Program-made: the position numbers and the translations under genes
Notes under the pieces: model-generated
The model's database searches: none
What the model was told of the DNA's origin: nothing
What the model saw: only the letters and a program-made list of their open reading frames with translations
In this document: piece after piece, positions 15,952 to 23,415 of the stretch
Numbering within the stretch: position 1 is the first letter of the stretch
How the letters are laid out: every line of letters starts with the position of its first letter
Source: Endotrypanum monterogeii
Lineage: Eukaryota; Euglenozoa; Kinetoplastea; Trypanosomatida; Trypanosomatidae
Direction of reading: 5' to 3'
Assembly: GCA_000333855.2 (NCBI GenBank)
Contig: CM007337.1
Location: 284,356 to 310,404 of the forward strand
Length of the DNA: 26,049 nt

Positions 15952-17571
15952 TCATGTGGCCGCTTCGTGGGCAATGCCAACACTACTAAGCCCCCTCAGT
16001 GATGGCGACGAGGATATGGTTGGGTTACCCCGGAGAAGTTCTTCGAGGGACTCCTTGACCTCCTTTTCACGTGCTTGCAGGGATTGCCACCACATGCGTC
16101 GCTGTGCCTCCGCTGCTTCAAGCACTTCCCCCTCAACCGCCTCCGATGATGTGGTGGGCGTTATTGCCTCCAAACATCGCGGCTGAGGGGAGGTCTCTTG
16201 TTGCACCCCCCTCCTCAGCTGACTGGGGTCCGTTGGTGGATCGAGGTTGGGGCTGCCCAGTAGCTCCTCCAACGCGTTGTTCGTACGGTGCGCCACGAAG
16301 GATGCGACGGCATCACCGCTGCCGCCTGCGCTTTTCACGAAATCCAGCATGCTCCGCAGCGGCGTTGCATCTGGTAATGGTGGGAGGCCTGATATTGTGA
16401 CGCCGGTGGTTGCCGCATCTTCGCTGAACGTTTGGCGGCTAGTCGGCTGAGATCGTGAGGAGGAGGAGCACAGAGACGCTGCCGCGGCGTCCAGAAGTCG
16501 TTGTCGCAGCGTACCGTTGATTGTGGACAGTGCGTGTTGCAGAAGCACCACCTCGGCGTCGGAGGGGTGTCGTAGATAGTGGGTCTGCAAGGCGGCATCG
16601 GCTCCTGGGGATAGTGGCCCAAGAGGCGTTGGCTGCTGCTGTTGGCGTGGGGCGCTTGGAGGGTTAGTGCATGGCACGTCGGCTGCAGCAGCTTCGTAGG
16701 CGTGACCGGGTTCCGCGTAGCTGTGAGGCTGAGAGGGCAGTTGATGAAGAGGCGTGTGTACCATTCCTGCAGAGGAAATGTTTGGTGCGACTGCAGCGGG
16801 CTGCCTGACGGGTGGAGCATCATTTTTTACTTCTCTGGTGGTGCTGGGTGCACAGTCCAAGTCTGTGCTCGCAGTGCCACCCCATGGCACCTCACCTAGC
16901 AAACGATGCCACGTGCCTAGGCGTTGTGCAGATTCCTGTTCCGCCTCTTCCAGGTGTGCAAGTTGGGCTATTAGCATGTGACGTACCTGGGCGAGTTCTT
17001 TCAGGGCCACATGCTGCGTGTGAGACCACCATGGCGATGCTTCGGCCCCGTTTTGGGTGGAGGATGCATCTGAGAAGCACGCGGCAAGCGCCGTTGCACC
17101 GCGGTGCAGCTTCTCCATTTTTTGCTGCAGCCCCCGGTGTTGGTACCGCCAGTTGGCGAGGTCAAGCGCCTTGGCTTCTGTGACATGCAAGAGCTCGTGA
17201 TCTATTTGCTGCAGCTCTGCCATGAGCTGGGTGACCGCGGCGAGTTTGCTTCGACGAAGCTCAATTAAATGAATGAGTGTACTTTCCCGCTGGTGGTCTT
17301 GCACTCGCCACGGCTTGGTAAAAATTTCTTCTGCCTCTCGGATGGCGTCTCGCGTCTCTCGCACCATGGCGGCTGGTATGTACAGCAATGCATCAGAAAG
17401 GGGAAGGTAATCGTGGTTCGTGTGCGGCCCCACCAAAAGCGCCAGGCCGCTGCATCGCACGTTGCAGCTCAGGCAGAAATATGCTTCTGATTCGGAGGGA
17501 AAGATGGCGCAGGGACTTGGCTTTGTGGCCAAGGGGATGCTAGCGGGGGCGGATGCTGTGAAGGCTGTCAT
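15952..17571 (-). CDS. B-box-like zinc-binding and coiled-coil protein (TRIM-like, no RING)
   Basis: A 539-residue protein from the ATG at 17571; eight more codons are open but begin only at GTG. Near the N-terminus C21, C33-x2-C36, C40, H50 and H53 (CAIF...YFCLSCNVRC...GPHTNHDYLPL) resemble a B-box zinc finger, down to the LPLSDA that follows many B-boxes, though some usual ligands are absent. Residues about 70-160 (RETRDAIREAEEIF through ELRRSKLAAV, LMAELQQIDHELLHV, GLQQKMEKLHR) are a strong coiled-coil candidate. A B-box plus coiled coil recalls TRIM proteins, but there is no RING before it. The middle is Ser/Pro/Gln-rich. A second short charged helix (AQRRMWWQSLQAREKEVKES) sits about 60 residues from the C-terminus. 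Likely a scaffolding protein acting through self-association; the partner and location are unknown. Confidence 0.7.
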   Translation of the reverse strand: MTAFTASAPASIPLATKPSPCAIFPSESEAYFCLSCNVRCSGLALLVGPHTNHDYLPLSDALLYIPAAMVRETRDAIREAEEIFTKPWRVQDHQRESTLIHLIELRRSKLAAVTQLMAELQQIDHELLHVTEAKALDLANWRYQHRGLQQKMEKLHRGATALAACFSDASSTQNGAEASPWWSHTQHVALKELAQVRHMLIAQLAHLEEAEQESAQRLGTWHRLLGEVPWGGTASTDLDCAPSTTREVKNDAPPVRQPAAVAPNISSAGMVHTPLHQLPSQPHSYAEPGHAYEAAAADVPCTNPPSAPRQQQQPTPLGPLSPGADAALQTHYLRHPSDAEVVLLQHALSTINGTLRQRLLDAAAASLCSSSSRSQPTSRQTFSEDAATTGVTISGLPPLPDATPLRSMLDFVKSAGGSGDAVASFVAHRTNNALEELLGSPNLDPPTDPSQLRRGVQQETSPQPRCLEAITPTTSSEAVEGEVLEAAEAQRRMWWQSLQAREKEVKESLEELLRGNPTISSSPSLRGLSSVGIAHEAAT

Positions 17572-17603
17572 GGCCCCAGCGAAGGGGGCGTACACAATGG
17601 TAT

Positions 17604-17636
17604 CTTGTCAAAGAAGATTTTACCGGAGGGGGGGGG
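17604..17636 (-). promoter_or_regulatory. Putative spliced-leader acceptor of the B-box-like gene
   Basis: The sense strand has a C-rich run (17625-17636) and TCTTCTTT, then ACAAG with the AG at 17605/17604. This gives a 32-base 5' UTR before the ATG at 17571. Confidence 0.6.
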
Positions 17637-18245
17637 CGGTCAGAAACAGGCGGTGGAGCGTCAACAGGTCAATCTGCTGTGCTCTCTTTCTGCTTGTCAG
17701 TTGATTTTGTTCTGTGTTTTCTGTATGAATGAGCAAGTGCTTGTCTATGGTATGCTGCGGGGAATGCGTGCGAGGGCGAGGCTGACCTCGCGCGTGTATA
17801 TGGATCTATGTGTATGTCTGGGGCGGGTATAAATAAATAATATATATTTTTCTTCCCTTCAGTGGTGGCCCGAGGCGACAAAAGTAGGGGCAGATAAGGC
17901 TTCAACGGAGGCAATGTGATCTAGGCTTCTACGCTTGCGCAGGAATGTCAATTTGAGAGCGGGTGGGCTTCGCCATAGGAGGACAGCCACGTGGCTGCAA
18001 AGAGGGACATAGAGAGGCAGGCAGGGGGTGGGAAAGGGATCTGGCACCCATCATTGGTCTCACTGGCACGTACTTCGCACGCATATCGACCACTACCGAG
18101 GTCGCTGAACACGAAGGGGAAAGAAGCGCCCTCCAGAGGTCGCTGTGATCAGACAGACAAGAGAAATCTACCCTCGCATACAGGGCGAAGGTTGAGAAAG
18201 GAAGGGTTTGATGGTGGGAATCATTACTCGCACAAGAGAGACAGG

Positions 18246-18288
18246 TTATATATATATAATTATATATATATAATTATATATAATTATT
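18246..18288. repeat. AT-only palindromic block
   Basis: A 43-base block of only A and T built from TATATATAATTA units repeated about three times. Each unit is an inverted repeat centred on AATT, so it could form a hairpin or cruciform. It lies 65-107 bases after the stop of the methyltransferase gene. Confidence 0.9.
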
Positions 18289-18352
18289 GCGCTGGAGGAG
18301 CCAGGGAATCCAACACACAAGATTCACTCTTCTCCCTCGATGAATGACTGCT

Positions 18353-19780
18353 TTAAAGGCCTTTGCGATGCTGCTTCTTATTGTTGTGTGGGCAGATACC
18401 CCGTGGCGCTTTCTGGGCGTCAGTGGCAATGGAAGGGTCCACCACTCCATCACCATTGCCATCTTTGCGAGACCGACGCCGACGTGGTCGTTCAGGCATA
18501 CCGGACATCGTTTGAGATGATGTCGCATGATCATCAACACCCTCGCTCTGACTATGCTTAGATCTCTCTTCTTCTTTTTCAGCGACTGCAGCACGTGTCC
18601 ACCGCACACGCGTGGCACGTATGACCATGTTCAGTTCGCTTTGCTCATCCTGTAGCACTTGCGTTGAGTATGTCCATCTATATGAACCGCGGCGTTGAAC
18701 AAGGACGTAGCTCAACAGTGCGCTCGCCGCCTCCTCGCGGAGCGTATGTTGGTTCATCGCTGGAGTTGACGAGGATTGGCAACAACGGATCGCGCAGTCG
18801 ACGAGGCGTGTCCAGAGGGGATCGCCACCATGCTGTCTATGCGCTATTGGCACAAAAGTCTTCTCATTTTCAGCCTCCAGCAGTTTGAGGAAGTCTCCCT
18901 CCACCTCGTGTACGCGTTGCTCACAGAAGTTGACGATCTCGCATTCTTCTGGGTTCGTCGCCATCAGCTCAGTCAGTGTGTACAACAGCGCTGGCCAATC
19001 TTTGGGGTTTCCGTATAGCGCATCACATAGGATGACGTAGTGGAAGGGTATCGTGTCGGAGGTGACGGTGACGACCGCGCTCGATGATCGAGGTTTATCT
19101 GTAGAGGACAGGAGTGCCCTCTCGCAGCCCAGCAGCGACGAGGAGGGCTCCAAGAGAGAGAGGGCCATAGAGAACAAGACGCGGTCTACGGAGCTGTAAA
19201 TCGCGGATGACGTGGAGGATGTTGCATATTCACGTGGTGAGTGCCCCTCCTTCTTGGCAGCCGTTTGTTCCGACACCTTTTCTTTCTGCAGCTGTTTGTG
19301 TATCGCTGTGCTCACGGTTGGGCCCCACTTCCACTGAAGAGCGACGCAGTGGCCTGCGCTGAGACTGCGAGACTGCACCTGATTCTCGTTCAGGCGCACA
19401 TTATACTCCATCAAAGGTACGAGTTCCTTCAAGTCAGTGATGGCAACACGTGCACCGGCCATTGCGAGGGCGATGCCCAGGCAGCCCACTCCAGCGCCGA
19501 GTTCCACAATGTTTTTTCCGACTAACGGAGGCGCTAGGGGAGACTGGGCTGCGGGGAAGCGGGATAGGGAGGGCAGTTCGAAGACGTGTCGGTGGAGGTA
19601 GCGGAGAGAAGCGCTATTGCTGTTCCACAGGACGGACCCCAGTTGGTCTTCCGCGCTTTCCAGCTGCACCTGCAGCGCGGCGGAGTTCAGCACGTCGGCA
19701 GCTTCATCGGGCACTGCCCAGTGCAGCGTTGCGACGTCGCCGTACGGGCTCTCCACCTCTGTCAAAAGCCAAGCAAGCAT
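18353..19780 (-). CDS. METTL21-like seven-beta-strand protein lysine methyltransferase
   Basis: A 475-residue protein from the ATG at 19780 (15 further codons upstream start only at TTG). The family-16 methyltransferase signature is plain: LGSVLWNSNSASLRYL (about 47-62), then motif I VELGAGVGCLGIALA (92-106) binding S-adenosylmethionine, the acidic strand VAITDL with D116, and HYVILCDALYG with the DxxY motif at 253-256. CEQRVHEVEGDFLKLLE further on matches the YEQR segment of METTL21 enzymes. Known relatives methylate lysines of Hsp70, VCP or translation elongation factors. The substrate here cannot be told. Compared with METTL21 proteins there is an insertion of about 80-100 mostly polar residues between D116 and DALY, and a basic, low-complexity C-terminal tail (RPRRRRSRKDGNGDG). 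No targeting sequence is evident, so a cytosolic or nuclear role is likely. Confidence 0.8.
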   Translation of the reverse strand: MLAWLLTEVESPYGDVATLHWAVPDEAADVLNSAALQVQLESAEDQLGSVLWNSNSASLRYLHRHVFELPSLSRFPAAQSPLAPPLVGKNIVELGAGVGCLGIALAMAGARVAITDLKELVPLMEYNVRLNENQVQSRSLSAGHCVALQWKWGPTVSTAIHKQLQKEKVSEQTAAKKEGHSPREYATSSTSSAIYSSVDRVLFSMALSLLEPSSSLLGCERALLSSTDKPRSSSAVVTVTSDTIPFHYVILCDALYGNPKDWPALLYTLTELMATNPEECEIVNFCEQRVHEVEGDFLKLLEAENEKTFVPIAHRQHGGDPLWTRLVDCAIRCCQSSSTPAMNQHTLREEAASALLSYVLVQRRGSYRWTYSTQVLQDEQSELNMVIRATRVRWTRAAVAEKEEERSKHSQSEGVDDHATSSQTMSGMPERPRRRRSRKDGNGDGVVDPSIATDAQKAPRGICPHNNKKQHRKGL

Positions 19781-20316
19781 TGCTTGGATGATGCCAAAGA
19801 GGTAGCACGATTGAGCAACTGCCAAACACGTTGCTGTGTGCCTCTGTCTGCAGTGTATAGTGGACTGGAAGACGCCCTACGCAAATGTGAGGACAATGTA
19901 AACGGTGTGTATGCGCGGGGGTAGCAGTGGTGTGTGCGTTGTTGAGTTGAGTGAGGGAAGTCATGGTGGACGGAGGATGAGGAGAGTGGGGGAGGGGTCG
20001 AGGTGTACATACTCACAGATATGCCCACACTCGCAAGCCCCACTTTCGCCCTACAATGCAGATATGCAATGATACACACAGTACACCAACTGCTACAAGG
20101 ATTATGCTTCAGGTATTTCTCGATCATCCCTGTGGAACTCGACAAAGGAGGAGGGTAAGGGGGTCAGTGGTGAGAGAGGATCGACCCATGAAGACTCCCC
20201 CCCCTCTTTCTCTTCTTTTTTTTTTCTTCGGGTTTCTCTCCAAGTGCGTGCTGAATGGCGATGAGGAAGGAAGGGGGTGGGGGACTGCACCTGCCCCCTC
20301 CCCCCCTCCCCCTTCC
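19781..20316. other. Intergenic region between CDC5 and methyltransferase
   Basis: About 540 bases with no credible gene. It includes the methyltransferase acceptor region and a plus-strand T-run (about 20218-20226). Near 20296-20313 the sense strand is G-rich opposite a C-rich plus strand, directly after the CDC5 stop. Short frames here begin at non-ATG codons. Confidence 0.65.
19877..19999 (-). promoter_or_regulatory. Putative spliced-leader acceptor region of the methyltransferase gene
   Basis: The sense strand has a pyrimidine-rich stretch (CGACCCCTCCCCCACTCTCC and on, 19966-19999). The first AG after it is in TTTGCGTAG at 19878/19877, giving a 96-base 5' UTR with no other ATG. The tract-to-AG distance is longer than usual, so an AG nearer the gene (for example 19820/19819) is possible. 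Confidence 0.4.
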
Positions 20317-22758
20317 CTATACATGGCACGACTGCTGCGCACGCTTCTGACGGTAAAGCTCTTGCAGCGTGCGTTCGCGGGATTGTAGCTGCTGCAAGTC
20401 ATGCTCAGCTTCATCCAAAATGCGACGCATCTTCAACACTTCGCGATCCCGCAGTTCTTTGGTGAATCGTGTCGCCAGGCGCGCACGCCGCAGCTGATTG
20501 ATAAGGCGCTCGCAGACGTAAGCTGCGACAGAGGACGTTGCCTGAGATCCTTCATCATTTTCTGAACCATCCCCCACACTCTCCAAACCCTTCAGCTGCC
20601 CATCATTACGAAGGTACCCGTAGAGGGCATGTGTGTCATGTGGGCTGAGCATTGCTGTCGACATCACCTGTGTCCACTCTTGCTGCAGAGGCTGCAGAAT
20701 GGCGTTCGCCTCCCGCACTTGAGATGCGACTCTCTGACTTAATTGGTGCAGTGCGTGCTGCACGTTTACGTCGGCGCCGTACGCATGGGGACCGTCGACC
20801 GACGTGTACGCGCGCATACTCCTTACCATCGCTCCAGAGGGCAGCGATGGCATCGTATATTCCGGGCTGACCCCGTTCGTCTCACTGACATCTTCTTTGG
20901 CCCCACGATTGTAGGAGCACAGCTCCTGCTCGACAAGGCTCTGAGCAACGCGGATCTGGCCTGCTGTAAGCTGTTCGCCAGCAGGCGTCGTGCTGGTTGC
21001 CATAGCCGCCATGCCTCGTTCGCACTCCACGGCCACCCACCGGCGTGCATCTTGCAAGCGCATCTCGGCCTCATCTTTTGTAAAGGTGAGGTAGGGATGC
21101 ACGTTAGTGACCGGGGTGCTGCTAACTACGATATTCGATGAGCTCGCATCTGTCTTCTCGGGGGCGCTGGTCTTGCCGTCCGAAAAAAAACCCTTGTTAC
21201 TGTCTGGCTGCAGCGTCGCTACGATGTCTGTCTTGTGCACCTTCCGTGGTGCGGGAATATCCAGTGCACTGAAAAGGTCTCCTGATACGCGGTCGTCACT
21301 GCGTTTCCCCTCGGCGGCGTTATCGCCTGCCGAATGATATGGAGAGAAATCGTGTGCACGTTGCTGTGGAGGTCTGCTGCAGAGGCTCACACCTCCATCT
21401 CCCCCTCCCGCCCCAGACACTGATATCGAAGCCTCGCGAGGGCGCTTCAACGATGGGGAGGGTGGTGGAGGAGGCATGTCCGCTGCGAGACTCGTCGAGC
21501 CGCCAGCGGGTGTTGGAGCCGCTCGAGAGGACGAGGGCAGGGTTGCGAATAGCTCCGACAAGGTGCTTCTGAGCTCTTCCTTTACCTCTGCGGCTGCATC
21601 CGCAGCAATGGAATGGGTGTTACTCACGGGCGCACCAGCACGAATGCCAGACGTGCGGTTCTCCAGCAGGGACGGTGATGCCGCTGTCGGCGCAGATGTG
21701 AGTTGCTTCAGGATCTCTTCATTTACGCCCGTCAGTGCCGCCCGAGCACGGCTTCTACCGCTGGAGGATTCCGCTGATTCCTCGTTGCCGCTGCCACCTG
21801 CGGCGATACCCATTTGTCGCTGTTGGATGAGGCGCTGTTGCCCTGTTAAATCCTTCATAAGAACCCTCTGTTTCTTTACGAGACCAGCCTGCTGCTGGTC
21901 TTCGTACATGTCAATGGCTTTAAAATTTCGTTTTCCACCGTCGACACCGTCGTCGTCATCATCACTAACCCCACGCTCCTCGTCGTTCGCAGATGTTGCC
22001 TCGACGGCTTCTTCAATTTGATCTATCAGGCCAGATGTTTCCCTGTCTTCCTCCAAAGCCTTCTTCATCTTGCGGGCTTGGTGCAACGAGAGGGTGCCTG
22101 ACTCGATGCCCTCTCGATTGCTCTCCAATTTGGCGAGGAACGCGGCTTCTGCCAGCTGCTGTTGGCGCTCCTTGCGAAGCCCCTTTTTTTGATCCTGGTT
22201 TGCGAGGCGACTGGTGGCCATGTCAATCATCTCTCTCTCGCAGCGCTCGCCACTGACGGTGTCGGCCCTCGAGGCACGCTCTTCGTGTGTTTTGCGTGCA
22301 ATGCGCTGTCGCCGCCTCTCTGCCATGTACGATTCGAGGCTCTGCTTTTCCCCGGGGGCGCCACCGGGTGCGTCTTTTAGCAGCTGCTGCTGTTCCTTGA
22401 GGTAGTATTCTTGCTCATCCTTAAGCTCCAGGTAGCGTTGTTCGCACAACCACGCGGGTCTTATGTAGTGGTTTGGTGTGCGCCGCGTCAGCTGTTCTGA
22501 AATGAGACGCCACTTGTGGGGAAATAGGGCCTGCAATTCAACTAGCTTCTCCTCCTCCTCGAGGCTCCACGCTTCATGAATGTTCAGTCGCGGATCTAGG
22601 TAGTTCTCCCAGCGCTCGCGGCACTGCATGGCAGTTTTTTTCGTTAACATCGAGGCTACGCGTTCCCAGTCACGCAGACCGTACTGGGCCAGCGCCGCTT
22701 TCATTACTTCATCCTCGGCATTCGTCCAGGCTCCGCCTTTGAAGTGGAGTCGAGACAT
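20317..22758 (-). CDS. CDC5: CDC5/CEF1 homologue, NineTeen complex splicing factor
   Basis: An 813-residue nuclear protein. It starts MSRLHFKGGAWTNAEDEVMK, which matches the opening of CDC5L/Cef1 proteins (FKGGxWxNxEDE). Repeat 1 (about 8-55) has W11, W31 and W50 in WTNAEDE, WERVA and CRERWENYLDP; repeat 2 (about 60-112) has W64 (AWSLEEEEKL) and W83 (HKWRLIS), with its third helix altered. As in the family, a Glu/Lys/Gln-rich helical stretch follows (about 112-330) with RKTHEER, then KAIDMYEDQQQAGLVKKQR, an acidic patch (SDDDDDG) and a low-complexity middle. The C-terminus is again helical (RRILDEAEHDLQQLQSRERTL). CDC5 is a core subunit of the Prp19/NTC complex needed to activate the spliceosome; in trypanosomatids this serves mainly trans-splicing. 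The ATG at 22758 follows a (TG)n tract and AG acceptor. Confidence 0.9.
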   Translation of the reverse strand: MSRLHFKGGAWTNAEDEVMKAALAQYGLRDWERVASMLTKKTAMQCRERWENYLDPRLNIHEAWSLEEEEKLVELQALFPHKWRLISEQLTRRTPNHYIRPAWLCEQRYLELKDEQEYYLKEQQQLLKDAPGGAPGEKQSLESYMAERRRQRIARKTHEERASRADTVSGERCEREMIDMATSRLANQDQKKGLRKERQQQLAEAAFLAKLESNREGIESGTLSLHQARKMKKALEEDRETSGLIDQIEEAVEATSANDEERGVSDDDDDGVDGGKRNFKAIDMYEDQQQAGLVKKQRVLMKDLTGQQRLIQQRQMGIAAGGSGNEESAESSSGRSRARAALTGVNEEILKQLTSAPTAASPSLLENRTSGIRAGAPVSNTHSIAADAAAEVKEELRSTLSELFATLPSSSRAAPTPAGGSTSLAADMPPPPPSPSLKRPREASISVSGAGGGDGGVSLCSRPPQQRAHDFSPYHSAGDNAAEGKRSDDRVSGDLFSALDIPAPRKVHKTDIVATLQPDSNKGFFSDGKTSAPEKTDASSSNIVVSSTPVTNVHPYLTFTKDEAEMRLQDARRWVAVECERGMAAMATSTTPAGEQLTAGQIRVAQSLVEQELCSYNRGAKEDVSETNGVSPEYTMPSLPSGAMVRSMRAYTSVDGPHAYGADVNVQHALHQLSQRVASQVREANAILQPLQQEWTQVMSTAMLSPHDTHALYGYLRNDGQLKGLESVGDGSENDEGSQATSSVAAYVCERLINQLRRARLATRFTKELRDREVLKMRRILDEAEHDLQQLQSRERTLQELYRQKRAQQSCHV

Positions 22759-22805
22759 AGTTGAAGGAGTGTATTAGTAGTAGGGGTAATATGGGGGGGG
22801 GGGGG

Positions 22806-22816
22806 CTGTCACCGTA

Positions 22817-22863
<47 letters not shown>
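22806..22863 (-). promoter_or_regulatory. Putative spliced-leader acceptor of CDC5 with (TG)n tract
   Basis: The sense strand carries about 22 TG units running directly into TAG (AG at 22818/22817). A second AG (GACAG at 22807/22806) follows, then a C13 run and the 47-58 base remainder of the 5' UTR before the ATG at 22758. No other AG lies in that interval. Confidence 0.55.
22819..22863. repeat. (CA)n microsatellite, longest in the window
   Basis: About 22 uninterrupted CA units on the plus strand; (TG)n in the CDC5 precursor RNA, immediately upstream of the presumed acceptor. Confidence 0.97.
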
Positions 22864-22867
<4 letters not shown>

Positions 22868-23124
22868 TGCGCGCGAGGCCTTTGTTGCAGGCCCAATAAG
22901 AGAGGGAAAAGTATATTAAAAAAAGAAGCAACAGAAAGGCAGCCTTCGTTTTTTTTCTTTGAAGGGGAAGGAGGGCAGTGCGCACGTCTCCTGTGAGGAC
23001 CTCTACGGTGAGGGAGGCAAACAGCCAAGGCACTATACAAGTGAATGTAGGGGTGCATAAAACAGTGTATAAAGCGAAAGGGGTGAGAGGTGGAGAGGGA
23101 GGGGCAGCGAATCAAAGTGTATCA

Positions 23125-23149
23125 ATATATATATATATATATATATATA
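23125..23149. repeat. (TA)n microsatellite
   Basis: About 12 TA units in the presumed 3' UTR of the right-hand gene. Confidence 0.95.
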
Positions 23150-23227
23150 CATCCAAGTGTATGGATGTTTTATTGTTGGGTACAGGGTCCCCGGGGACGT
23201 GCCACCACTTCAATAATAATAGCATTC

Positions 23228-23248
23228 ATATATATATATATATATATA
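23228..23248. repeat. (TA)n microsatellite
   Basis: About 10 TA units followed by CATACACA, about 170 bases after the stop of the right-hand gene. Confidence 0.95.
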
Positions 23249-23415
23249 CATACACATTTGTGTGTGTTGCGATGTCCAGGCTGGCTATGATTCTTTATCG
23301 TGATCTCATCAGGTCACCGCTTACACATTTGAATACGTTAGAGTCATCGCTGGGAGGGGGGGGGGAGATGAGAAGAGGGGTCGGGGCGGGGCAAAGATAT
23401 TCGCTTGATTCGGTG

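Larger units (their letters stand above)
17572..18352. other. Intergenic region between methyltransferase and B-box-like gene
   Basis: About 780 bases with no credible gene. It contains the acceptor of the B-box-like gene and an AT-rich self-complementary block at 18246-18288. Around 17825-17850 there is an AT-rich patch (TAAATAAATAATATATATTTTTC). It is otherwise unremarkable and presumably 3' UTR of the methyltransferase mRNA. Confidence 0.7.
22759..23415. other. Intergenic region between the right-hand gene and CDC5
   Basis: About 660 bases with no credible gene: G13 (about 22793-22805), the long (CA)n tract, two (TA)n tracts (23125-23149 and 23228-23248) and a G-rich run (23352-23364). 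The right part is presumably 3' UTR of the right-hand gene, the left part the splice region of CDC5. Confidence 0.7.

Noticed and set aside
21476..22021. Plus-strand frame of 181 codons
   Set aside because: Antisense to the Glu-rich and Ser/Ala-rich part of CDC5; its Ser/Phe/Pro-rich composition is the mirror of that sequence.
22819..22863. Regular short repeat that could suggest a CRISPR array or satellite
   Set aside because: It is an uninterrupted dinucleotide microsatellite without spacers, in a eukaryotic context.
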